A stretch of 23,574 nucleotides of DNA from an uncultured Clostridia bacterium (GTDB lineage Bacteria; Bacillota; Clostridia; Oscillospirales; Oscillospiraceae), in contig CAMJHX010000005.1 in the NCBI GenBank assembly GCA_946405655.1, positions 1 to 23,574 of the forward strand, written 5' to 3'. Made by a program: the position numbers and the translations under genes. Below are positions 7,573 through 13,266 of the stretch, piece after piece; position 1 is the stretch's first letter; every line of letters begins with the position of its first letter. The notes under the pieces were generated by a model. That model searched no databases and was not told the DNA's origin. It saw nothing but the letters and a program-made list of their open reading frames with translations.

Positions 7573-7847
7573 TTTGCTCCATCCTCCTTCATAAAGCCTG
7601 TCTTGCTCCCCATCGGGTAGCCGAGTGTCCAGCGCTTCGCCCCGCAGCCGGGACAGGCGATTCCGTCGCGCCGCAGGTTCTCCAGATACGTCTCCGCGCT
7701 CTGAAGATACATGTTCGTTTTGCTCACCGTCCGGCACTCCGGGCAGAAGACCAGATAGTTTGCAAAGCTGTCGTAGATCCCCTTTTTCCGGTTTTCCGTC
7801 TCCTCGCGCGAGAGCGGACGGGGATTGATCTTTTTGTTCACCAGCAT
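7569..7847 (-). CDS. Small zinc-ribbon protein of dehydratase operon
   Basis: 92 residues with two CxxC knuckles, FCPECR (C35/C38) and ACPGCGAKR (C65/C68), about 27 residues apart. This is the usual four-cysteine zinc ribbon layout. The N-terminal 30 residues are basic and polar (NPRPLSREETENRKKG). No enzyme signature is visible; a DNA-, protein- or metal-binding accessory role is possible. I start it at ATG 7845-7847, preceded by GGGAGG at 9 bases. A longer frame reaches 7895 but overlaps the preceding gene and has no ribosome binding site. It lies 16 bases after the 52-residue membrane protein gene and overlaps the next gene by 4 bases. It could also be a small redox or iron-sulfur helper, since the neighbouring enzymes carry Fe-S clusters; that is a guess. 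Confidence 0.78.
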   Translation of the reverse strand: MLVNKKINPRPLSREETENRKKGIYDSFANYLVFCPECRTVSKTNMYLQSAETYLENLRRDGIACPGCGAKRWTLGYPMGSKTGFMKEDGAK

Positions 7848-7863
7848 GGCTCCAAGCCTCCCG

Positions 7864-8022
7864 TCAAAGGACGTGCTCGCGCTGTACGCTGTCATAGTGC
7901 TTGTCCAGCAGCGGCACCACGACGAAGCGGACGAGCTTCATGTCCAGATTGAAATAATAGACCGAAAAGAGCAGCGCGACCGCCGCACCCGACAGTCCCA
8001 GCGCTTTGAAAATCAGCTTCAT
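7864..8022 (-). CDS. 52-residue membrane protein of dehydratase operon
   Basis: Very small protein, easily missed because its frame continues upstream as a shadow of the dehydratase gene. It begins MKLIFKALGLSGAAVALLF, has one clear membrane helix (about 4-24) and a second hydrophobic stretch (29-39), and ends in a charged tail (DKHYDSVQREHVL). The ATG at 8020-8022 (minus strand) has AAGGAGG at a good distance, and that ribosome binding site overlaps the stop codon of the dehydratase gene, 13 bases upstream. The tight spacing and strong site argue it is a real gene. No family was recognised. It may anchor or regulate the dehydratase complex at the membrane, which is inference. Confidence 0.72.
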   Translation of the reverse strand: MKLIFKALGLSGAAVALLFSVYYFNLDMKLVRFVVVPLLDKHYDSVQREHVL

Positions 8023-8035
8023 GCATCCTTCCTCC

Positions 8036-9646
8036 TTACCAGCCGAGCTCATCGTCGAAGTCCACGAGCGTCGGATCGATCGGCTCCTCGTGGAGCACGT
8101 TCTGCATATACTGATTGACCGCCTTGCGCCCCTCGCTGCTCGGCACGATGCGGCAGTCCATGAGCGAGTGCGGCAGCCAGACGATGTGGAAGCGGTCGCT
8201 GTGGCGGCGCATCTCCTCCTCGAGCAGTCCCTGCGCGCCGGCCATGCCCTTGCAGCCGATGTCGTCATACATGATGATCATGTCGCAGTTGAACTTCTCC
8301 GCCGTCTCCCACATCTGCATCAGATGGCGGTTGCCGCCGACGGTGTGGGTGCGCATCGGCGTGCGGGCATACCAGTCGGCGAGATCGTTCATCATGAGCG
8401 CCTCGTCGGAGGTGTCGACCAGGTTGTGCCCGGTGAGGGAGTCCATGTTGATGACCGTCAGCACGCCCCAGCAGTTATAAAGCCAGAGGATGACGTTGGC
8501 GTTGTACGTCGAGCCGCAGGACCACGCGAGCGCGCGGTGGCGCACATGGGAAAAGGGCTGAATGTCGCGCCGGACGCACTTTTCGAAGATCTTCAGGATC
8601 TTTTTGTTCGCCTTGAGGAAGTACTGGTTGCCGCCCTGCTGGTAGAAATAGATGCGCCACATGCCCTGCACGACGGGGTTCATGGGGCCGTTGTTCGTGT
8701 TGGCATAGACGTCCCAGCGCTCGAGCGAGCCGCGGTTGAAGGTGTTCGTGTTCTCAATATGCCGCTTGAAGGCGTCCCAGTCGAATTTGCGGCCGAGCTG
8801 CTGCTCCAGAAACGCGATCGCGTCGTAGATCTCGTGCACGCCTAGCTCGCGCGTCGTCGGGTCGTCGTACATGAGCGGCATGGTGAACGGGTGCACGGCC
8901 TTCTCGCCGTCGTTGGAGATCGCGCGCCACATGGCGTTGTTGTCCATCATGTTCGCGTCGCAGGGCGTGTTCGTCGTGAGCCAGCAGTCGCCGAAATCGG
9001 GATATTCGTCCTCGACGGCGACGCCGGTTTCCAGCAGCGGCAGCGTGCACATCTCGCCCGGGATACCGCAGGAGATCGCCTGATCGATATAGTAGCAGCC
9101 GAGCTGCTTTCTGAGCAGCGGCATCATGAACGCGCAGTACTGCGGGATGTTCATCGCCTCGATGCCGGGAAAGCCGTAGATGATGTGCTTCGGGAGCGTA
9201 TAGTCAAAGGTGATGGTCGTGTCCGTCCACTTCGTCTCGCCGAGATTGCGGTCGGCGCGGAGCATCTTCCAGAGGGCGTTGACCGTGTCGGCCACCATGC
9301 ACTCCACGGCGGCGGTGTCCGCCCGCAGGGTCATGCCGCGGTCGCCGTCGAGCCAGCGGTCCACCATCATCGGCGTGCCGAGATAGGCCGCGAGCCAGCG
9401 GTATTTCCAGAACGCCTTCGCCATCCGGACGGGATTGCGCGCGATGAGTCCCGCCATCGTGACCCAGAGCTTTGCCCAGTGGACAAAGGCATAGGTCGTG
9501 TCGCGCACGCCGCGCCATTCGCGCCGGGCGTAGAAGTTCGTGCCCTCGATGAGGCGCTGGCCGAGATAGTGGCACGGCTCGTCGCCCCGGAGGAAGTGAC
9601 CGAGTGTGCCGTACTGCTCGCGGATGCTGATCTTCCGTTTCCACAT
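8036..9646 (-). CDS. 2-hydroxyacyl-CoA dehydratase family protein, large subunit
   Basis: 536 residues, second gene of the operon. It resembles the HgdA/HgdB, FldB/FldC and BcrB/BcrC superfamily (Pfam HGD-D type), whose two-subunit enzymes remove water from (R)-2-hydroxyacyl-CoA or reduce aromatic CoA esters through a ketyl radical, using one [4Fe-4S] cluster per subunit. Candidate cluster cysteines lie in ISCGIPGEMC (C193, C200), TNTPCDANM (C229) and a late IGCKGMAGAQGLLEEE segment (C465) like the C-terminal cluster/CoA region of the family. About 110 N-terminal residues (Trp/Arg-rich) precede the recognisable part, making it longer than typical subunits (about 380-480). The ATG at 9644-9646 has AAGGAGGG inside the end of the upstream gene, 4 bases away. 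Which subunit it corresponds to, and its substrate, cannot be decided. Confidence 0.82.
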   Translation of the reverse strand: MWKRKISIREQYGTLGHFLRGDEPCHYLGQRLIEGTNFYARREWRGVRDTTYAFVHWAKLWVTMAGLIARNPVRMAKAFWKYRWLAAYLGTPMMVDRWLDGDRGMTLRADTAAVECMVADTVNALWKMLRADRNLGETKWTDTTITFDYTLPKHIIYGFPGIEAMNIPQYCAFMMPLLRKQLGCYYIDQAISCGIPGEMCTLPLLETGVAVEDEYPDFGDCWLTTNTPCDANMMDNNAMWRAISNDGEKAVHPFTMPLMYDDPTTRELGVHEIYDAIAFLEQQLGRKFDWDAFKRHIENTNTFNRGSLERWDVYANTNNGPMNPVVQGMWRIYFYQQGGNQYFLKANKKILKIFEKCVRRDIQPFSHVRHRALAWSCGSTYNANVILWLYNCWGVLTVINMDSLTGHNLVDTSDEALMMNDLADWYARTPMRTHTVGGNRHLMQMWETAEKFNCDMIIMYDDIGCKGMAGAQGLLEEEMRRHSDRFHIVWLPHSLMDCRIVPSSEGRKAVNQYMQNVLHEEPIDPTLVDFDDELGW

Positions 9647-9650
9647 GGCC

Positions 9651-10850
9651 TTATCCCTCCTTCTGAATGCGCTTGATCTCCAGCGACTCGACGAACGCCT
9701 GAAAGCGCGTGCGCAGCTGTCCGCTGGAGGCGTTGGTATAGTCCGTCTCGATCTGACAGGTCGGGATCGAGCCGGGGAGCTTGTGGCCCTCGGAGAGCCA
9801 TTTGCCGGCGATCGCCCGCTCGTAGCCCCAGTATTCGCAGAACTTCATGTTCTCCAAAATCACGCCCTCCGCGCCGTAGGCCTTTGCGAGGTTGTACATA
9901 TACTCGCGCCGGCCGACGGTGGCCTCGGTGCCCATCGGACGCGGGCACTCGTTGATCGTCATGTAATGCCGCGCGATCGCGTCGAGCGCGTCCTGTCCCG
10001 GCGCGATCTCGATCTGCTCGCGCCCCGGGAGAGAACCGAAACAGTAGCGGTCGGCAACGACCATTGCGCCGGTCATCTCCAGCAGCTTCGTGATCGCGGG
10101 ATCGTCGAGCTCCGAGCCGACGAGCATCACCCGTGCGCGGTACCATGGCTTCGGGTCCGGCTCGCGCGTTTGAAGCTCTTCAAGGGTCTCGCGCAGAAGC
10201 GGCAGAATCAGCTGCTTCGGGCACGTGAGGCTCACGAGCTGGATCACGTGAAATTCATAGCCCGTGATGACGGGATTTTCCGCCTTGCGGAGATCTCCGA
10301 TCTCGGTGATGATGCGGCAGAGCTCGTTGTGCCGCTCGACCGCCTCGCGCAGGCGCTGCTCCGAGAAGTCCACGCCGAAGCGCTCGGAGAGCGGCTGCAC
10401 GACCTTCTGCTCCAGCTGGCGGCGGAAGTAGCCGCCGTACCATTCCCCTTTTTTGATCGGCATGTCGATGCAGCCGAAATAGAACTGTTCGTTCGGGATC
10501 AACTCGCAGTATTCGAAATACTGCTCCATGCGGTTCATCGTGGTGCAGCACTCCTGCCCGATCAGCGCGGAGATGAAATTGTACCCGCCCTCGAACGCGC
10601 GCTCGAGGATGCTTCGGGAGTAGGAGCAGGAGCGGTTCGTCATGTAATACGTGGCGAGGTCCGGATTCGTGCAGCCGGGCGCGCGCAGGCGGACGCCGAA
10701 GCAGCCCTCCACGTCGAGCAGCGGCTCGGGAATGTAGGAGCAGTTGTAGGCGAGCGCGATTTTCCCCTCGGCGCACGCCTGCCGGACAAGGGCGTTGTTC
10801 GCCTCGCACAGCAGCTCCTCAAAGTAGGCCAGATGCTTCAAGTCTCTCAA
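9651..10850 (-). CDS. 2-hydroxyacyl-CoA dehydratase family protein, HgdB/FldC/BcrC-like subunit
   Basis: 399 residues, first gene of the operon. The family layout is clear: the PEPLLDVEGCFGVRLRAPG segment (about 41-59), C75 in TNRSCSYSRS, C101/C102 in IGQECCTTMNRM and C338 in ENMKFCEYWGYER. The ending IETDYTNASSGQLRTRFQAF corresponds to the conserved Dy...gQ..TRieAF tail of HgdB-type proteins. The three cysteines expected to hold a [4Fe-4S] cluster are therefore present. The start is a TTG (10848-10850, minus strand) preceded by AAGGAGGAG at about 8 bases; the next in-frame Met would delete the conserved N-terminus. A good promoter lies at 10892-10920. Such enzymes need an ATP-driven activator (HgdC/FldI type); none is in this window, so it must be supplied from elsewhere. 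Confidence 0.87.
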   Translation of the reverse strand: MRDLKHLAYFEELLCEANNALVRQACAEGKIALAYNCSYIPEPLLDVEGCFGVRLRAPGCTNPDLATYYMTNRSCSYSRSILERAFEGGYNFISALIGQECCTTMNRMEQYFEYCELIPNEQFYFGCIDMPIKKGEWYGGYFRRQLEQKVVQPLSERFGVDFSEQRLREAVERHNELCRIITEIGDLRKAENPVITGYEFHVIQLVSLTCPKQLILPLLRETLEELQTREPDPKPWYRARVMLVGSELDDPAITKLLEMTGAMVVADRYCFGSLPGREQIEIAPGQDALDAIARHYMTINECPRPMGTEATVGRREYMYNLAKAYGAEGVILENMKFCEYWGYERAIAGKWLSEGHKLPGSIPTCQIETDYTNASSGQLRTRFQAFVESLEIKRIQKEG

Positions 10851-10891
10851 GGTGTCCTCTCCTCCTTTTTTCGGTTTTTTGCTCTGCTTCC

Positions 10892-10920
10892 AATTTAGGA
10901 AACAAAAAACTGGATTTCAA
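10892..10920 (-). promoter_or_regulatory. Promoter of the dehydratase operon
   Basis: On the minus strand, TTGAAA (10920-10915) and TAAATT (10897-10892) are spaced by exactly 17 bases. Transcription would start near 10885, about 35 bases before the TTG start. The 18-bp palindrome at 10952-10969 lies about 32 bases upstream of this -35 box. Confidence 0.65.
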
Positions 10921-10930
10921 GGTTCATAAA

Positions 10931-10939
10931 TGGTAAAAT
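10931..10939 (+). promoter_or_regulatory. Extended -10 promoter for the tetR gene
   Basis: TGGTAAAAT contains an extended -10 (TGn) joined to TAAAAT (10934-10939); the -35 region is poor (TGGATT at 10911-10916). The predicted start, near 10946, puts the palindrome 10952-10969 at about +6 to +23, a classic place for a repressor to block its own gene. The leader would be about 100 bases. Confidence 0.45.
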
Positions 10940-10951
10940 GTTCTATACGGT

Positions 10952-10969
10952 ACAAATCCGCGGATTTGT
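10952..10969. promoter_or_regulatory. Probable TetR-family operator (18-bp palindrome)
   Basis: ACAAATCCGCGGATTTGT is a perfect 18-bp inverted repeat with no spacer. The flanks are also roughly symmetric: CTATACGG on the left resembles the reverse complement of the right side, CTGTATG. Size and symmetry fit a dimeric TetR-family binding site. It lies between the dehydratase operon and the divergent regulator gene. Confidence 0.6.
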
Positions 10970-11043
10970 TCATACAGTTTTGCTCAAAATGGCCTGTATC
11001 AGACAAAGAAGGCAATGTGTGTCGCGCGCAGGAGGGGCGAACC

Positions 11044-11625
11044 ATGCACGAACATCTGGATCTGAAGCGAAAGAAAACCTATGCTGCGCTGCTCCGCGCG
11101 TTCGAAGCGCTGATGAAGGAGAAATCCTTCGACGAGCTCACCGTGCACGAGCTCTGTCAGCGCGCGGAGATCGGGCGGAACACCTTTTACGCGCATTTTG
11201 AGGACAAATACGCCTTCTTCCAGTATTACATCACGCTGCGGAAGGAGCAGATCGAGGCAGTCTGCGCCGCGCCGGGGGACGATTTTCTCGCATTTCGCCT
11301 GCGCGTGGTGAAGGAGCTGTTCGTCTATCTGCGAGACAACCGGTTCATCTGGGAGAAGAACATCTCGAGCCCGTCGGCCTGGAAACTGCGAGACATGATG
11401 AAGGACAATGTGAAAGCGCCGCTCATCGAGGAGCTGACAAAGCTGGAGCAGCAGTCCGGACGGCGGCTCGCCGTGTCGAAAAACCTGCTGGCGAGCTTTT
11501 ATGCCAGCGGGATCATCGAGGTGTTCACTGAGAGCTTATACAACGAGCGCATCCCGGAGCAGCAGGTGCTGGAGGATCTGGAGCGCATCTGTGCGCTGCT
11601 GTTCAAGGACGCGCTGTTTGAATGA
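11044..11625 (+). CDS. TetR/AcrR family transcriptional regulator
   Basis: 193 residues. The N-terminal helix-turn-helix is typical of TetR: KKTYAALLRAFEALMKEKSF, then the recognition helix in LCQRAEIGRNTFYAHFEDKYAFF (about residues 36-58). The rest is an alpha-helical ligand/dimer domain of about 130 residues. I start it at the ATG at 11044, with AGGAGGGG 6-8 bases upstream; the frame is open back to 10930, but that part crosses the promoter and palindrome. It is divergent from the dehydratase operon, so it probably controls that operon and itself in response to a related acyl-CoA, acid or toxic compound. This rests on layout and the palindrome. It ends 16 bases before rqcP. Confidence 0.88.
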   Translation: MHEHLDLKRKKTYAALLRAFEALMKEKSFDELTVHELCQRAEIGRNTFYAHFEDKYAFFQYYITLRKEQIEAVCAAPGDDFLAFRLRVVKELFVYLRDNRFIWEKNISSPSAWKLRDMMKDNVKAPLIEELTKLEQQSGRRLAVSKNLLASFYASGIIEVFTESLYNERIPEQQVLEDLERICALLFKDALFE

Positions 11626-11641
11626 GAAAGGAGAAAGAAAT

Positions 11642-11881
11642 ATGCGGCTGGATAAATATTTGAAGGTCTCGCGGCTGATTAAGCGGCGAACCGTGGCAAA
11701 CGAGGCCTGCGACGGCGGGCGCGTGACCGTGAACGGCAGAAGCGCCAAGGCGAGCTACGACGTGAAGGTCGGCGATGTGATCGAGATCGCCTTCGGCCAG
11801 CGGACGCTGAAGGTGCAGGTCGCCGCCGTGGAGGAAAACGCGAAAAAAGACGAGGCCGCCGCCATGTACAAAGAGATTTGA
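11642..11881 (+). CDS. rqcP: S4-domain RNA-binding protein RqcP (YabO)
   Basis: 79 residues, almost entirely one S4 RNA-binding domain: MRLDKYLKVSRLIKRRTVA, then the NGR turn in VTVNGRSAKASYDVKVGD. It matches Bacillus YabO/RqcP (86 residues), which binds the 50S subunit with RqcH and supports C-terminal alanine tailing of stalled peptides in ribosome quality control. A short Lys/Glu tail follows. AAAGGAG precedes the ATG. In Firmicutes this gene normally follows mazG (with hup between in many clostridia). Here it is separated from hup by the dehydratase-tetR block and now sits directly behind tetR with only 16 bases between. It may therefore be cotranscribed with tetR, as I see no promoter in that gap. 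An Hsp15-like heat-shock role is the alternative within the S4 family. Confidence 0.85.
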   Translation: MRLDKYLKVSRLIKRRTVANEACDGGRVTVNGRSAKASYDVKVGDVIEIAFGQRTLKVQVAAVEENAKKDEAAAMYKEI

Positions 11882-11884
11882 CTC

Positions 11885-11913
11885 TTGTGCGATTGTCGAA
11901 TTTCGTATATACT
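11885..11913 (+). promoter_or_regulatory. Promoter of the HAD hydrolase gene
   Basis: TTGTGC (11885-11890) and TATACT (11908-11913) are spaced by 17 bases, beginning 3 bases after the rqcP stop. The start would be near 11920. A small inverted repeat TTAGAATCTAA (11921-11931) lies at the start of the leader. Confidence 0.55.
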
Positions 11914-11949
11914 AAATGAGTTAGAATCTAATTCAGGAGGAATGAACCC

Positions 11950-12777
11950 ATGGACTACGAAAGACTCATCAACACCCGCCTGTTTCTGCTCGACATGGAC
12001 GGAACGCTCTATCTGGGCGACGACGTGTTTGACGGCGCGGTCGACTTCATCCACTCCATCTCCGAGACCGGACGCAACTACATCTATCTGACGAACAACT
12101 CCTCCCGCGCGGGCGTCGATTACATCACCCGTCTGCGCAAGCTGGGCTTCCCCTGCGAGGCGGAGAACGTGTTCACCTCCGGCATGGCCACGGGCGAGTA
12201 TCTGAACCAGAACTATCCCGGCGCGAAGGTCTATCTCGCCGGCACGAAGGCGTTTTACCGCGAGCTGCAGAGCTACGGCATCGATCTCGTGAACGACGAG
12301 AACGGCCACACCGACGTGGACACCGTCGACGTCGTCGTGCAGGGCTTCGACACCGAGCTCGTCTATGAGAAGCTCGATCTCGCCTGCCACTTCCTGCGCC
12401 GCGGCGCGAAGTTCATCGCCGCGAACCCCGACTGGGTCTGCCCCATGCCCGCCGACGAGGTGCTCCCCGACTGCGGCAGCATCTGCGCGCTGCTGACCGC
12501 CGCCTCCGGCGTGAAGCCCGAGTACATCGGCAAGCCCAACCGCAACATGATCGACGTCGTGTCCAAGATGACCGGCGTGCCGAACGAGAACATCTGTGCC
12601 GTCGGCGACCGGCTCTATACCGACATCGCTGTGGCGGCAAACGCCGGGAGCGTGTCTGTCTGCGTCCTCTCCGGCGAGAGCAGCGAGCAGGACATCGCCG
12701 AGAGCGAGGTCAAGCCCGATTACGTCCTCAAGGACGTCGCCGAGATCGCCAAGATCCTCCGCGCGGCGGAGAAATAA
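11950..12777 (+). CDS. HAD-IIA family hydrolase (NagD-like phosphatase)
   Basis: 275-residue phosphatase of the haloacid dehalogenase superfamily, subclass IIA (NagD/AraL/PGP type), which removes phosphate from small sugar or nucleotide phosphates. Motif I is D15-M-D17-G-T, with D15 the nucleophile. Motif II is TNNSS (48-52). The cap domain occupies about 80-190. Motif III lies around IGKPNR with the lysine, and motif IV is VGDRLYTDIAVAANAG, holding the metal-binding acids. Length is normal. A strong AGGAGG lies 7 bases before the ATG, and the gene has its own promoter and terminator, so it is a single-gene unit. The natural substrate cannot be deduced from sequence. Confidence 0.92.
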   Translation: MDYERLINTRLFLLDMDGTLYLGDDVFDGAVDFIHSISETGRNYIYLTNNSSRAGVDYITRLRKLGFPCEAENVFTSGMATGEYLNQNYPGAKVYLAGTKAFYRELQSYGIDLVNDENGHTDVDTVDVVVQGFDTELVYEKLDLACHFLRRGAKFIAANPDWVCPMPADEVLPDCGSICALLTAASGVKPEYIGKPNRNMIDVVSKMTGVPNENICAVGDRLYTDIAVAANAGSVSVCVLSGESSEQDIAESEVKPDYVLKDVAEIAKILRAAEK

Positions 12778-12790
12778 AACAAAACCGCGA

Positions 12791-12824
12791 AACAGGGTGC
12801 GTATCGGATACGCACCCTGTTTTT
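12791..12824 (+). terminator. Intrinsic terminator of the HAD gene
   Basis: A perfect 14-bp stem AACAGGGTGCGTAT (12791-12804) pairs with 12808-12821 around a 3-base loop and runs into TTTTT at 12820-12824. It begins 13 bases after the HAD stop codon. Confidence 0.92.
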
Positions 12825-12851
12825 ATGTTTTTTGTTCAAGTTCAGCAATCG

Positions 12852-13226
12852 GAAGCCTCCCTTGTGCAAAGGGAGGTGGCCGAGCGCAGCGAGGTCGGAG
12901 GGATTGCTCTGCCAGTCTGATTTGATTTCCAATGTGATTGACTGATCCGTGTTTCAACAACCATCATCCAGTCACATTGGCAGTTATCGCAGTGCGGTGC
13001 AGCGATCCCTCAGTCTCGTCACGGCAAGCTTCATATCCCTCACCGCTGAGCAAAGCTCACCGGATCGCTCATTCCGCAGCCGTTCCTCTCAAAATCAAAG
13101 CGTTTGCTTTGATTTTGTTAAGGAGGATTGACTTTCGCCGTCAGCCTTGTGAGGCCAAAGCCTCACAAGGTGACTTGCGCAAGTCAATCGGACGTGCGAC
13201 AGCTCCCTTTGCGCAAGGGAGCCTTT
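12852..13226. repeat. 375-bp MITE-like intergenic element with terminal inverted repeats
   Basis: The first 29 bases (12852-12880) match the reverse complement of the last 29 (13198-13226) at 24 positions. Each end is itself a hairpin: CCTCCCTT/AAGGGAGG (12856-12876) on the left and GCTCCCTT/AAGGGAGC (13202-13222) on the right. Inside are a 12-base inverted repeat (12929-12940 with 12969-12980, one mismatch), an 11-bp stem with GTTT loop (13091-13116), an 11-bp stem with CAAA loop (13145-13170) and a perfect 16-bp palindrome TGACTTGCGCAAGTCA (13171-13186). Open frames inside (12938-13228, 12949-13131) look non-coding: no ribosome binding site, odd composition. I recall CTCCCTT...AAGGGAG units as common in Oscillospirales and related genomes. 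No transposase is encoded. This fills the only gene-free stretch above 300 bases (12778-13266). Confidence 0.7.
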
Positions 13227-13232
13227 AAACTG

Positions 13233-13259
13233 AACCCGCCCCGGAATCCGGGACGGGTT
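13233..13259 (-). terminator. Terminator of the aldo-keto reductase gene
   Basis: On the minus strand AACCCGTCCCGG pairs with CCGGGGCGGGTT (one U-G wobble) in a short-loop hairpin, 7 bases after the reductase stop at 13267. The T tract after it is short and interrupted, so termination may be moderate. It could also slow transcripts from the other side. Confidence 0.65.
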
Positions 13260-13266
13260 ATGTGTT

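Noticed and set aside
7573..7737. Longer version of the last operon gene (167 residues)
   Set aside because: The extra 55 residues lie inside the zinc-ribbon gene in another frame; the ATG at 7570-7572 has a ribosome binding site and a 4-base overlap.
9606..10898. 430-residue plus-strand frame opposite the dehydratase subunit
   Set aside because: Shadow of the minus-strand gene, with low-complexity Leu/Arg/His/Asp composition and no ribosome binding site. It also crosses the dehydratase promoter.
10930..11043. Upstream in-frame start for the TetR regulator
   Set aside because: It would place coding sequence over the promoter and palindrome, and a strong AGGAGGGG stands just before ATG 11044.
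12938..13228. Open frames inside the 375-bp element
   Set aside because: No ribosome binding site, Ser/Arg-rich unordered sequence, and the frame runs through the hairpins of a repeat.
12851..13260. Hairpin cluster considered as a CRISPR array, tRNA or riboswitch
   Set aside because: There are no regularly spaced identical repeats, no cloverleaf and no known riboswitch core. The ends form an inverted repeat, which fits a MITE-like element better.
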